Assembly (NCBI GenBank): GCA_964036045.1
Contig: OZ038380.1
Span: 10,687,913-10,751,912 of the forward strand
Direction of reading: 5' to 3'
Origin: Eutreptiella sp. 'Long Island Sound 2002'
Lineage: Eukaryota > Euglenozoa > Euglenophyceae > Eutreptiales > Eutreptiaceae
Length of the DNA: 64,000 bases
The number at the start of each line of letters is the position of its first letter. Within the stretch, counting starts at the first letter, position 1. Positions 36,454 through 50,800 of the stretch are shown here, in pieces. Under the pieces are notes generated by a model that saw nothing but the letters and a program-made list of their open reading frames with translations, did no database searches and was not told where the DNA came from. A program made the translations under genes and the position numbers.

Positions 36454-39400
36454 ATGTGTGGAATTCTCGCCGCCTGCAACGTGACCGGATGTCCAATTCA
36501 GAATCGGAAGCGGCTTCTTGCCCTTTCCAAGCGTCTCAGGCACCGTGGACCTGACTGGAACAGCATTGCCATTGTAGATGACAAGCACTACCTGTGCCAT
36601 GAGCGCTTGGCCATTGTTGCCCCTGAGGAGAGCGCCGATCAACCTTTCTACTTGAAGGCCAATGATCCAAGGCTGGCGGCCGAGCCCATGACTCCAACAT
36701 CCAAGTCTGACAACCCCGAAGGGCAAATTGTGTGGATGGTGAACGGCGAGATTTACAACCACGCAAAGCTGAAGAGTCAGTTTTATTTGCACAAGCTGCT
36801 CTCCAGTGCCAGTGACTCTGAAATTGTGGGTCTCTTGTACTGGCAGTTTGGTGAACGTATGGTCCCCATGTTGGATGGCATGTTCGCCTTTGTCCTCATC
36901 GACAGCCGCAGCAAAGGGGAGCCTAACATCGTTGCGGCACGTGACCACATGGGCATCTGCCCTCTTTACTGGGGCCATGGGGCTGATGGCTCTGTTTGGT
37001 TTGCCTCTGAAATGAAGTGCCTCATCGACGACTGCGAAACCTACCAAGAATTCCCTCCAGGTCACGCGTTCATCAACGGTGAATTGGTGCGGTGGTACAA
37101 CCCCATCTGGATGAACCCCGGGCACATGCCAAAGGCCGAGGCTGATTACGGCCGAATCAAGACGACCCTGATCAAGGCTGTGATCAAGCGTCTGATGACT
37201 GACGTTCCCTGTGGTGTTCTGCTGTCTGGTGGGTTGGACAGCTCGCTCATCGCCTCCATTGCTGTTCGCCACGGGGTCGAGGCATTCAACATGCTGAGGT
37301 GGGCCCCCCGTATGCACACCTTCTCCATTGGCATCAAGAATGCCCCTGACTTGAGGGCTGCCAGAGCAGTGGCTGACCACCTTGACACGATTCATCATGA
37401 GTTTACTTTCACGGTGGAAGAGGCTTTGGACGCTTTGCCTGACCTGATCTGGCATCTGGAGACGTGGCACCAGGTCCGTGCTGCCGTTCCGATGTACCTT
37501 CTCTCCCGCAAGATCAAGGCCCTGGGGGTCAAGATGGTGCTCTCTGGCGAGGGTGCAGACGAGATTTTCGGTGGGTACCTGTACTTCCACAAGGCCCCAG
37601 GGCCCGTGGAAATGCAGGAGGAACTGGTCCGTAAGACGACGCGACTTCATCAGTGGGATGTGCTGCGGGCCAACAAAGCAACACAGGCCTGGGGTCTGGA
37701 GGGACGTGTTCCGTTCCTGGACAAAGCGTTCCTTGACGTGTGCATGGACATCGACCCCAGGGAGAAGATGATCAACCTTGAGGAGAGGTGTTCCTGGCAC
37801 CTGAGCCCCTTTATCCCTGAAGCGCTGAGGCATATGCAGGAAGGGTTGCCAAGGGCATGGCCATCACATGGCCAAAGGGACCAGCTCGGTCAGGGATGGA
37901 GTGAAGGGGGGGATCGGGGTAGGGGTAGGGTAGGCGATCCCTAAGGGCTTGTCCACACGACTGGCTCTTGTGCACTGCCTTCCATGTGCACTGAACACCC
38001 ACTAAGACGCGCGAATGCGGACTCTTTGCGCACATTTTGCCCTTTCCACGCGCGGACTATGCGCCCACCACACACACCCCCTATGCGCACTGAGCGATGC
38101 GCCCACTGTTCGGTGGGTGCGTTGCCGACAATGGGTCTGGGTGCTGGGAGCAGGGGGTAGGTGAGGGCTCAGGTAATGGTGACAGGGGGTTGGGGTCGAT
38201 GAGGCAATCGTTATTTTGGTACAACTGTTTTGCACTGCCTTCCACTGTAGGCCCGATGGCGTGCACCCCCGATTGGAGAAGTATATCCTGCGCAAGGCTT
38301 TTGATGACACCAAGAGGCCATACCTGCCTGAAAACGTTCTCTGGCGCCAGAAGGAGCAGTTCTCTGATGGAGTAGGCTATGATTGGGTCGATGGTGTGTG
38401 CTGATCTGCTTTTAAGTAATGCAACACAACGCAACACAACCCGGAGCTGACCAAAATGCCCCAAGTCTCACCACAGCTCCCCGTCTGCGGTGGGAGGGTG
38501 CATAACCCGGGCACGCATGCACTGGGCACAGCAGGCGTTTGTTTGATCCCGTTTTACGCCAAGCCCACCACCCTGTGCCTGTGCTGTGGTATACCGAGGG
38601 TCTCCGGCCGTCTTTTTGTCCGGGTCAATCCACTATGTGTTCTGCATTCCAACCCAGTTATGTTGTGCTCCAACATTGATGCTTAACATAAGGGTCAGCG
38701 GGTCTGATCGCCCCCGTTATTGGGCCCTCTCCAGATGGCGACACATTTTGTACACTCGTTTGCCCCTTGCACTCTGATCGCTCATGGGTGGCACTGCCAA
38801 GGGATTTGCATTGACTGACACGCATGTGGGGATGAAGCCGTTTACTGTGCACGGTAGATGTGCGCTCTGCACTTCAGTTTTCTGCATGTTGTGCTTCAAC
38901 GCAAGCTTTTTTGTGAGGGCCACCACGTTTCACGTGCACAGCAGCTCATACATGTTGCTCTCCAAAAATGCAACAAAACAGGGCTGGGGCAGTAACGGAA
39001 CTGGGCAGGGCAATTCGAACCAGGCAAACCTTGTGTACGGTGGAAATGTGCCACTGGGCCACCTGCCCTGAAACACAAGTTCTACCGGGTCTACACCACC
39101 CACCCAATGCGCATGTTGTTAAAGAATCACGCTTCACAGGTGGCAGCATACTGAAGCCCCTTATGTCTCGAGGCAACCATCCAGTAGTACCATGATACTA
39201 CTATCTTGTTCCTGTCTATGACCCCCCCCCAGACAGTCAGCACCCCCCGCCCAGAGCCTTTCACTGACTAGTTGCATCTTGTGGTCTGTGCATGTGGAGG
39301 TTCTGTTGCTCCTCTTTGTTTGCCAACTGAACTGCAGTGCGGCCTTGCCTCGATGCTCAGCTGTGTTTTGTATTTGGTGTGGTCCCTGTCCTCCACCGAC

Positions 39401-39798
39401 CTGCCCACGGACTCACTTCTCACGAGGCTCCCGTCAGGAATTGCAAGCGTGATCTGCCGAGCCAATGCATGCATGCCATCCTCGCCACAGGCCTGCGCAG
39501 CTATGCGGACCAAGAGATTTCGGATGCGGAATTCGCCAAGCGTGCCGAGAGGTTCCCAGTGGAGACCCCTGAAAACAAGGAGTACTACCTGCTGCGCAAG
39601 CTTTTTGAGGAGCATTATTGCAAGCGAGAGGCCACAAAGCACAACTCCATTGCAGTAGTGCCATCTGGCAAGAGCATTGCGTGCTCCACTCCTGAGGCGG
39701 TGTCATGGCACGCTGCATGGCAGGAGGGCCCCAGTGATATCTCTGGCCGTGCAGTGAGTGGTGTCCATGTTGCAGCCGATGACTTCAACCGCCAGTAA
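36454..39798 (+). CDS. asnB: Asparagine synthetase (glutamine-hydrolysing), gene 7
   Basis: The exons are 36454-37787, 38251-38393 and 39491-39798; the introns are 463 and 1097 bp. The product is 594 residues with Lys44, Arg436 and Glu571. Silent changes near codons 15-16 (CCAATTCAG) set it apart from most copies. Intron 1, the longest in the array, has the 8-bp insertion shared with gene 6 plus two bases in a C-run near 38078. Catalytic and PP-loop motifs are unchanged. Confidence 0.95.
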
Positions 39799-42147
39799 GA
39801 GTCTATTATGTCGCCATGAGCTTTTGTGTGGGGCACTTTCTGGCATCGCGTAGTGCTGATGCATAGCCATTCATGCGAAACTTTGCTCTTGGCTGTCCCT
39901 ACCATCTCCTTTATAATGTGTAGAGGGCAAGTTTTACGGGTCGGAGTGAGGCCTAAGCCTTACACTCACCAATATTTCGCTCTCCTTCAAGGGCAATTTT
40001 GCTCTTGGCTGTCTCTACCATCTCTTTTATACAGCGCAGAGGGAAAGTATTATTGCTTATGGGGTGCAGTGAGGCCTAAGCCTTACACTCTCCAATCTTT
40101 AATTCATTCTTTCATAGGCAACTTACCCCTCACCAGGGCCAGTACACAGACATTCTCTTTACCTCTATTGGGGGGATTATTGAGGCGTGTGATGTTCCGC
40201 AATTTCCCCCCGCTTTTGTCTGTGCCATTTTTTGGTGCGGCCCGTGTTGGAGCAGCTGTGAGTTTGTGGCTAGGATAGCCCACGGCAGCCAATTAATTTT
40301 GGGTTCCTGGCACACTGATCCTGCCATGCCAAAAGCCGTCAAGTCTAGCAGCCATTTGTGGCGGTGGCTGAAACTCCAACCACAATGCTGCCAACCGCAG
40401 CAATTTGCATTAATATTCTTTCTGAGGTGAATACCTTGCAGCAGCAGAGCCTTGTGCTGTGTCGCAACCCATTACTTGTTTCCCAGCGCATTTAGATTAT
40501 ATTGTTCAATGGCTTCAACAGTTCAATGGCAGCAATGCAAGTGCAGAGAATCATTGAATTATTGATGTTTGACTTCAGCAATGTAATTCATGTGCAGTGT
40601 GCGCCAAGCGATGGAGGGGCAAGCCAGCTTCTTGTCCTTACACCGTGGTGCATAGCAACATCTTGGGCTGCACGTCATAAGTACCGGCAGCCCTGTGCAG
40701 TAGCAGATTTCATCCACGTTGCAACTGACCAACCTCGAGCTTGGGGGAGTGCAGATGCATGCTTTCCGTCCTGTGTCCAACGTGCTGTGCATGCATCGGT
40801 GTTCTTCAGTGATACATGGTGGGGGTTGCACCACAAGTGCTTGTCACGAGGTATTTCAAACCACATGGACATGACAATTACAGTGCACTGAGCTTTCCAG
40901 GGCTCACCAGCTACAGCAGGACGCCGAACAGAGTAAATACCATGACACGTTGTCGTAAATGTTTATACCACAACAAAATGGCCACACACCCGACACAATG
41001 TCATTGGTTGCACACAATGGATGGCGGTGAGGCCAAGTGCCACATGGATAGGAATTGGAGGGTAGTGCACATCATATCCGAATCCAGGGATCTTGAATGT
41101 TGCCAATGAACTCCCGTAGCATGGCAGCACCACAAAATGCTTTTGGATCCCATGCACTGGAGGGCCTCATCAGCGCTTTTCAATACCACTTCTGGCAGTA
41201 TGCGGCGTGTTCAGCTGCTGCGGGGTCTTGCCATGTGAAAGACCGGCCACCAGCCCTGGCTGGCACAGAGGATGCGATGCAGGTCAGGAAGCTGCGCATT
41301 AGTGTGCTAGCGAGGCAACAGAACACTGAACACATGGTTCGAAGAGCTGTGGGGGCTTAGGATGTTGAACCTCATTATTTGGGCATATTTTGAATATTTC
41401 TTGGGCGTCACACATCCTGTTGTGGGGCTTGGGCAGGTGGGACAGCCTCGCTACTCCCTCACAAGAAGGCGTGCGCCGATCGTGCACCCCCCTCCACCCA
41501 TTACAGGCGACCACCACACAAGGCACACAGCACTCTGCAAAAGCATGCACCAATTACATGCGATTGCAGCACATGGTTGAGAGATGCTGCCCACTGGGAC
41601 ACCACACACAAGATTTCCTACCTTGTAGACCCCAATGGCACATATGCTCCCAGCGCAGTCTCCCCGTGCCCATGTTACGCAGTGACCTGCAGGGGTGTCA
41701 TACACTGCTGTAAGGCAGGGCACCATAAGGTATCAACAACCCTTGGGGAGGATGTACAGGAATCTGATCTCTAGTGGTCTACATCCATGTCTCTCCATCA
41801 AAATCTGCTGGACCAGGGTCGAAATGTCCCTCCTGAGTCCACCAGCACCGGAGCAAAACTTTGTCTGGGCTCAGACAACTTGGAGGAAAGGTCACATGCA
41901 CATCTGAACATCCAGACCTGAAGGTACTCATCGTGCCACAGCAGTCCTTTTACGTGTGTGCATTGCGAGTCCTTGATCACCCTTCCCGAAGGCCGATGCA
42001 TCTATAGAAAAAATTGGTTGGCATCATCACGTGGTAAATGTGACATGGAGGCGCTAGCGAGGGGGAACCCCAAATGACATGGTATTGGAAGCCACATGGC
42101 GTTCACCATGTGTGCTCATCATTTTTCAGTCGACACAGGACTTCAAC
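39799..42147. other. Spacer upstream of gene 8 (2349 bp), no gene recognised
   Basis: The repeat pair starts at 39882 and the acceptor is at 42128-42129. CAGGTGGGAC near 41435 is shared only with the gene 5 spacer, and GTTTCCCAGCG near 40479 is shared with units 6, 9 and 10. No protein-coding or RNA gene is recognised. Confidence 0.75.
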
Positions 42148-45100
42148 ATGTGTGGAATTCTCGCCGCCTGCAACGTGACCGGATGTCCGATTCAGAATCG
42201 GAAGCGGCTTCTTGCCCTTTCCAAGCGTCTCAGGCACCGTGGACCTGACTGGAACAGCATTGCCATTGTAGATGACAAGCACTACCTGTGCCATGAGCGC
42301 TTGGCCATTGTTGCCCCTGAGGAGAGCGCCGATCAACCTTTCTACTTGAAGGCCAATGATCCAAGGCTGGCGGCCGAGCCCATGACTCCAACATCCAAGT
42401 CTGACAACCCCGAAGGGCAAATTGTGTGGATGGTGAATGGCGAGATTTACAATCACGCAAAGCTCAAGAGTCAGTTTTATTTGCACAAGCTGCTCTCCAG
42501 TGCCAGTGACTCTGAAATTGTGGGTCTCTTGTACTGGCAGTTTGGTGAACGTATGGTCCCCATGTTGGATGGCATGTTCGCCTTTGTCCTCATCGACAGC
42601 CGCAGCAAAGGGGAGCCTAACATCGTTGCGGCACGTGACCACATGGGCATCTGCCCTCTTTACTGGGGCCATGGGGCTGATGGCTCTGTTTGGTTTGCCT
42701 CTGAAATGAAGTGCCTCATCGACGACTGCGAGACCTACCAAGAATTCCCTCCAGGTCACGCCTTCATCAACGGTGAATTGGTGCGGTGGTACAACCCCAT
42801 CTGGATGAACCCTGGGCACATGCCAAAGGCCGAGGCTGATTACGGCCGAATCAAGACGACCCTGATCAAGGCTGTGATCAAGCGTCTGATGACTGACGTT
42901 CCCTGTGGTGTTCTGCTGTCTGGTGGGTTGGACAGCTCGCTCATCGCCTCCATTGCTGTTCGCCACGGGGTCGAGGCATTCAACATGCTGAGGTGGGCCC
43001 CCCGTATGCACACCTTCTCCATTGGCATCAAGAATGCCCCTGACTTGAGGGCTGCCAGAGCAGTGGCTGACCACCTTGACACGATTCATCATGAGTTTAC
43101 TTTCACGGTGGAAGAGGCTTTGGACGCTTTGCCTGACCTGATCTGGCATCTGGAGACGTGGCACCAGGTCCGTGCTGCCGTTCCGATGTACCTTCTCTCC
43201 CGCAAGATCAAGGCCCTGGGGGTCAAGATGGTGCTCTCTGGCGAGGGTGCAGACGAGATTTTCGGTGGGTACCTGTACTTCCACAAGGCCCCAGGGCCCG
43301 TGGAAATGCAGGAGGAACTGGTCCGTAAGACGACGCGACTTCATCAGTGGGATGTGCTGCGGGCCAACAAAGCAACACAGGCCTGGGGTCTGGAGGGACG
43401 TGTTCCGTTCCTGGACAAAGCGTTCCTTGACGTGTGCATGGACATCGACCCCAAGGAGAAGATGATCAACCTTGAGGAGAGGTGTTCCTGGCACCTGAGC
43501 CCCTTTATCCCTGAGGCATATGCAGGAAGGGTTGCCAAGGGCATGGCCATCACATGGCCAAAGGGACCAGCTCAGTCAGGGATGGAGTGAAGGGGGGGAT
43601 CGGGGTAGGGGTAGGGTAGGCGATCCCTAAGGGCTTGTCCACACGACTGGCTCTTGTGCACTGCCTTCCATGTGCACTGAACACCCACTAAGACGCGCGA
43701 ATGCGGACTCTTTGCGCACATTTTGCCCTTTCCACGCGCGGACTATGCACCCGCCACACACACCCTATGCGCACTGAGCGATGCGCCCACTGTTCGGTGG
43801 GTGCGTTGCCGACAATGGGTCCGGGTGCTGGGAGCAGGGGGTAGGTGAGGGCTCAGGTAATGGTGACAGGGGGTTGGGGTCGATGAGGCAATCGTTATTT
43901 TGGTACGACTGTTTTGCACTGCCTTCCACTGTAGGCCCGATGGCGTGCACCCCCGATTGGAGAAGTATATCCTGCGCAAGGCTTTTGATGACACCAAGAG
44001 GCCATACCTGCCTGAAAACGTTCTCTGGCGCCAGAAGGAGCAGTTCTCTGATGGAGTTGGCTATGATTGGGTCGATGGTGTGTGCTGATCTGCTCGTAAG
44101 TAATGCAACACAATGCAACACAACCCGGAGCTGACCAAAATGCCCCAAGTCTCACCACAGCTCCCCGTCTGCGGTGGGAGGGTGCATAACCCGGGCACGC
44201 ATGCACTGGGCACAGCAGGCGTTTGTTTGATCCCGTTTTACGCCAAGCCCACCACCCTGTGCCTGTGCTGTGGTATACCGAGGGTCTCCGGCCGTCTTTT
44301 TGTCCGGGTCAATCCACTATGTGTTCTGCATTCCAACCCAGTTATGTTGTGCTCCAACATTGATGCTTAACATAAGGGTCAGCGGGTCTGATCGCCCCCG
44401 TTATTGGGCCCTCTCCAGATGGCGACACGTTTTGTACACTCGTTTGCCCCTTGCACTCTGATCACTCATGGGTGGCACTGCCAAGGGATTTGCATTGACT
44501 GACACGCCTGTGGGGATGAAGCCATTTACTGTGCACGGTAGATGTGCGCTCTGCACTTCAGTTTTCTGCATGTTGTGCTTCAACGCAAGCTTTTTTGTGA
44601 GGGCCACCACGTTTCACGTGCACAGCGGCTCATACATGTTGCTCTCCAAAAAGGCAACAAAACAGGGCTGGGGCAGTAACGGAACTGGGCAGGGCAATTC
44701 GAACCAGGCAAACCTTGCGTACGGTGGAAATGTGCCACTGGGCCACCTGCCCTGAAACACAAGTTCTACCGGGTCTACACCACCCACCCAATGCGCATGT
44801 TGTTAAAGAATCACGCTTCACAGGTGGCAGCATACTGAAGCCCCTTATGTCTCGAGGCAACCATCCAGTAGTACCATGATACTACTATCTTGTTCCTGTC
44901 TATGACCCCCCCCAGACAGTCAGCACCCCCCGCCCAGAGCCTTTCACTGACTAGTTGCATCTTGTGGTCTGTGCATGTGGAGGTTCCGTTGCTCCTCTTT
45001 GTTTGCCAACTGAACTGCAGTGCGGCCTTGCCTCGATGCTCAGTTGTGTTTTGTATTTGGTGTGGTCCCTGTCCTCCACCGACCTGCCCACGGACTCACT

Positions 45101-45482
45101 TCTCACGAGGCTCCCGTCAGGAATTGCAAGCGTGATCTGCTGAGCCAATGCATGCATGCCATTCCTCACCACAGGCCTGCGCAGCTATGCGGACCAAGAG
45201 ATTTCGGATGCGGAATTCGCCAAGCGTGCCGAGAGGTTCCCAGTGGAGACCCCTGAAAACAAGGAGTACTACCTGCTGCGCAAGCTTTTTGAGGAGCATT
45301 ATTGCAAGCGAGAGGCCACAAAGCACAACTCCATTGCAGTAGTGCCATCTGGCAAGAGCATTGCGTGCTCCACTCCTGAGGCGGTGTCATGGCACGCTGC
45401 ATGGCAGGAGGGCCCCAGTGATATCTCTGGCCGTGCAGTGAGTGGTGTCCATGTTGCAGCCGATGACTTCAACCGCCAGTAA
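42148..45482 (+). CDS. asnB: Asparagine synthetase (glutamine-hydrolysing), gene 8
   Basis: The exons are 42148-43481, 43935-44077 and 45175-45482; the introns are 453 and 1097 bp. The product is 594 residues with Lys436 and Glu571. GTAAGT is present at 44096-44101 in intron 2, and codon 486 is GTT, both as in gene 5. From this copy rightward the pyrimidine tract before exon 3 has an extra T (CCATTCCTCACC), and codon 195 is GAG rather than GAA. All active-site residues are intact. Confidence 0.95.
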
Positions 45483-47830
45483 GAGTCTATTATGTCGCCA
45501 TGAGCTTTTGTGTGGGGCACTTTCTGGCATCGCGTAGTGCTGATGCATAGCCATTCATGCGAAACTTTGCTCTTGGCTGTCCCTACCATCTCCTTTATAA
45601 TGTGTAGAGGGCAAGTTTTACGGGTCGGAGTGAGGCCTAAGCCTTACACTCACCACTATTTCGCTCTCCTTCAAGGGCAATTTTGCTCTTGGCTGTCTCT
45701 ACCATCTCTTTTATACAGCGCAGAGGGAAAGTATTATTGCTTATGGGGTGCAGTGAGGCCTAAGCCTTACACTCTCCAATCTTTAATTCATTCTTTCATA
45801 GGCAACTTACCCCTCACCAGGGCCAGTACACAGACATTCTCTTTACCTCTATTGGGGGGATATTGAGGCGTGTGATGTTCCGCAATTTCCCCCCGCTTTT
45901 GTCTGTGCCATTTTTTGGTGCGGCCCGTGTTGGAGCAGCTGTGAGTTTGTGGCTAGGATAGCCCACGGCAGCCAATTAATTTTGGGTTCCTGGCACACTG
46001 ATCCTGCCATGCCAAAAGCCGTCAAGTCTAGCAGCCATTTGTGGTGGTGGCTGAAACTCCAACCACAATGCTGCGAACCGCAGCAATTTGCATTAATATT
46101 CTTTCTGAGGTGAATACCTTACAGCAGCAGAGCCTTGTGCTGTGTCGCAACCCATTACTTGTTTCCCAGCGCATTCAGATTATATTGTTCAATGGCTTCA
46201 GCAGTTCAATGGCAGCAATGCAAGTGCAGAGAATCATTGAATTATTGATGTTTGACTTCAGCAATGTAATTCATGTGCAGTGTGCGCCAAGCGATGGAGG
46301 GGCAAGCCAGCTTCTTGTCCTTACACCGTGGTGCATAGCAACATCTTGGGCTGCACGTCATTAGTACCGGCAGCCCTGTGCAGTAGCAGATTTCATCCAC
46401 GTTGCAACTGACCAACCTCGAGCTTGGGGGAGTGCAGATGCATGCTTTCCGTCCTGTGTCCAACGTGCTGTGCATGCATCGGTGTTCTTCAGTGATACAT
46501 GGTGTGGGTTGCACCACAAGTGCTTGTCACGAGGTATTTCAAACCACATGGACATGACAATTACAGTGCACTGAGCTTTCCAGGGCTCACCAGCTACAGC
46601 AGGACGCCGAACAGAGTAAATACCATGACACGTTGTCGTAGATGTTTATACCACAACAAAATGGCCACACACCCGACACAATGTCATTGGTTGCACACAA
46701 TGGATGGCGGTGAGGCCAAGTGCCACATGGATAGGAATTGGAGGGTAGTGCACATCATATCCGAATCCAGGGATCTTGAATGTTGCCAATGAACTCCCGT
46801 AGCATGGCAGCACCACAAAATGCTTTTGGATCCCATGCACTGGAGGGCCTCATCAGCGCTTTTCAATACCACTTCTGGCAGTATGCGGCGTGTTCAGCTG
46901 CTGCGGGGTCTTGCCATGTGAAAGACCGGCCACCAGCCCTGGCTGGCACAGAGGATGCGATGCAGGTCAGGAAGCTGCGCATTAGTGTGCTAGCGAGGCA
47001 ACAGAGCACTGAACACATGGTTCGAAGAGCTGTGGGGGCTTAGGATGTTGAACCTCATTATTTGGGCATATTTTGAATATTTCTTGGGCGTCACACATCC
47101 TGTTGTGGGGCTTGGGCAGGTGCCACAGCCTCGCTACTCCCTCACAAGAAGGCGTGCGCCGATCGTGCACCCCCCTCCACCCATTACAGGCGACCACCAC
47201 ACAAGGCACACAGCACTCTGCAAAAGCATGCACCAATTACATGCGATTGCAGCACATGGTTGAGAGATGCTGCCCACTGGGACACCACACACAAGATTTC
47301 CTACCTTGTAGACCCCAATGGCACATATGCTCCCAGCGCAGTCTCCCCGTGCCCATGTTACGCAGTGACCTGCAGGGGTGTCATACACTGCTGTAAGGCA
47401 GGGCACCATAAGGTATCAACAACCCTTGGGGAGGATGTACAGGAATCTGATCTCTAGTGGTCTACATCCATGTCTCTCCATCAAAATCTGCTGGACCAGG
47501 GTCGAAATGTCCCTCCTGAGTCCACCAGCACCGGAGCAAAACTTTGTCTGGGCTCAGACAACTTGGAGGAAAGGTCACATGCACATCTGAACATCCAGAC
47601 CTGAAGGTACTCATCGTGCCACAGCAGTCCTTTTACGTGTGTGCATTGCGAGTCCTTGATCACCCTTCCCGAAGGCCGATGCATCTATAGAAAAAATTGG
47701 TTGGCATCATCACGTGGTAAATGTGACATGGAGGCGCTAGCGAGGGGGAACCCCAAATGACATGGTATTGGAAGCCACATGGCGTTCACCATGTGTGCTC
47801 ATCATTTTTCAGTCGACACAGGACTTCAAC
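45483..47830. other. Spacer upstream of gene 9 (2348 bp), no gene recognised
   Basis: The repeat pair starts at 45566 and the acceptor is at 47811-47812. CATTAG near 46360 closes the frame that is open in some other units. GGTGTGGGTTG near 46502 and GGCTTCAGCAGTTC near 46195 are specific to this unit. No gene is seen. Confidence 0.75.
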
Positions 47831-50800
47831 ATGTGTGGAATTCTCGCCGCCTGCAACGTGACCGGATGTCCGATCCAGAATCGGAAGCGGCTTCTTGCCC
47901 TTTCCAAGCGTCTCAGGCACCGTGGACCTGACTGGAACAGCATTGCCATTGTAGATGACAAGCACTACCTGTGCCATGAGCGCTTGGCCATTGTTGCCCC
48001 TGAGGAGAGCGCCGATCAACCTTTCTACTTGAAGGCCAATGATCCAAGGCTGGCGGCCGAGCCCATGACTCCAACATCCAAGTCTGACAACCCCGAAGGG
48101 CAAATTGTGTGGATGGTGAACGGCGAGATTTACAACCACGCAAAGCTGAAGAGTCAGTTTTATTTGCACAAGCTGCTCTCCAGTGCCAGTGACTCTGAAA
48201 TTGTGGGTCTCTTGTACTGGCAGTTTGGTGAACGTATGGTCCCCATGTTGGATGGCATGTTCGCCTTTGTCCTCATCGACAGCCGTAGCAAAGGGGAGCC
48301 TAACATCGTTGCGGCACGTGACCACATGGGCATCTGCCCTCTTTACTGGGGCCATGGGGCTGATGGCTCTGTTTGGTTTGCCTCTGAAATGAAGTGCCTC
48401 ATCGACGACTGCGAGACCTACCAAGAATTCCCTCCAGGTCACGCCTTCATCAACGGTGAATTGGTGCGGTGGTACAACCCCATCTGGATGAACCCCGGGC
48501 ACATGCCAAAGGCCGAGGCTGATTACGGCCGAATCAAGACGACCCTGATCAAGGCTGTGATCAAGCGTCTGATGACTGACGTTCCCTGTGGTGTTCTGCT
48601 GTCTGGTGGGTTGGACAGCTCGCTCATCGCCTCCATTGCTGTTCGCCACGGGGTCGAGGCATTCAACATGCTGAGGTGGGCCCCCCGTATGCACACCTTC
48701 TCCATTGGCATCAAGAATGCCCCTGACTTGAGGGCTGCCAGAGCAGTGGCTGACCACCTTGACACGATTCATCATGAGTTTACTTTCACGGTGGAAGAGG
48801 CCTTGGACGCTTTGCCTGACCTGATCTGGCATCTGGAGACGTGGCACCAGGTCCGTGCTGCCGTTCCAATGTACCTTCTCTCCCGCAAGATCAAGGCCCT
48901 GGGGGTCAAGATGGTGCTCTCTGGCGAGGGTGCAGACGAGATTTTCGGTGGGTACCTGTACTTCCACAAGGCCCCAGGGCCCGTGGAAATGCAGGAGGAA
49001 CTGGTCCGTAAGACGACGCGACTTCATCAGTGGGATGTGCTGCGGGCCAACAAAGCAACACAGGCCTGGGGTCTGGAGGGACGTGTTCCGTTCCTGGACA
49101 AAGCGTTCCTTGACGTGTGCATGGACATCGACCCCAGGGAGAAGATGATCAACCTTGAGGAGAGGTGTTCCTGGCACCTGAGCCCCTTTATCCCTGAGGC
49201 ATATGCAGGAAGGGTTGCCAAGGGCATGGCCATCACATGGCCAAAGGGACCAGCTCGGTCAGGGATGGAGTGAAGGGGGGGATCGGGGTAGGGGTAGGGT
49301 AGGCGATCCCTAAGGGCTTGTCCACACGACTGGCTCTTGTGCACTGCCTTCCATGTGCACTGAACACCCACTAAGACGCGCGAATGCGGACTCTTTGCGC
49401 ACATTTTGCCCTTTCCACGCGCGGACTATGCACCCGCCACACACACCCCCTATGCGCACTGAGCGATGCGCCCAATGTTCGGTGGGTGCGTTGCCGACAA
49501 TGGGTCCGGGTGCTGGGAGCAGGGGGTAGGTGAGGGCTCAGGTAATGGTGACAGGGGGTTGGGGTCGATGAGGCAATCGTTATTTTGGTACGACTGTTTT
49601 GCACTGCTTTCCACCGTAGGCCCGATGGCGTGCACCCCCGATTGGAGAAGTATATCCTGCGCAAGGCTTTTGATGACACCAAGAGGCCATACCTGCCTGA
49701 AAACGTTCTCTGGCGCCAGAAGGAGCAGTTCTCTGATGGAGTAGGCTATGATTGGGTCGATGGTGTGTGCTGATCTGCTTTTAAGTAATGCAACACAACG
49801 CAACACAACCCGGAGCTGACCAAAATGCCCCAAGTCTCACCACAGCTCCCCGTCTGCGGTGGGAGGGTGCATAACCCGGGCACGCATGCACTGGGCACAG
49901 CAGGCGTTTGTTTGATCCCGTTTTACGCCAAGCCCACCACCCTGTGCCTGTGCTGTGGTATACCGAGGGTCTCCGGCCGTCTTTTTGTCCGGGTCAATCC
50001 ACTATGTGTTCTGCATTCCAACCCAGTTATGTTGTGCTCCAACATTGATGCTTAACATAAGGGTCAGCGGGTCTGATCGCCCCCGTTATTGGGCCCGTTC
50101 CAGATGGCGACACGTTTTGTACACTCGTTTGCCCCTTGCACTCTGATCACTCATGGGTGGCACTGCCAAGGGATTTGCATTGACTGACACGCCTGTGGGG
50201 ATGAAGCCATTTACTGTGCACGGTAGATGTGCGCTCTGCACTTCAGTTTTCTGCATGTTGTGCTTCAACGCAAGCTTTTTTGTGAGGGCCACCACGTTTC
50301 ACGTGCACAGCGGCTCATACATGTTGCTCTCCAAAAAGGCAACAAAACAGGGCTGGGGCAGTAACGGAACTGGGCAGGGCAATTCGAACCAGGCAAACCT
50401 TGCGTACGGTGGAAATGTGCCACTGGGCCACCTGCCCTGAAACACAAGTTCTACCGGGTCTACACCACCCACCCAATGCGCATGTTGTTAAAGAATCACG
50501 CTTCACAGGTGGCAGCATACTGAAGCCCCTTATGTCTCGAGGCAACCATCCAGTAGTACCATGATACTACTATCTTGTTCCTGTCTATGACCCCCCCCAG
50601 ACAGTCAGCACCCCCCGCCCAGAGCCTTTCACTGACTAGTTGCATCTTGTGGTCTGTGCATGTGGAGGTTCCGTTGCTCCTCTTTGTTTGCCAACTGAAC
50701 TGCAGTGCGGCCTCGCCTCGATGCTCAGCTGTGTTTTATATTTGGTGTGGTCCCTGTCCTCCACCGACCTGCCCACGGACTCACTTCTCACGAGGCTCCC

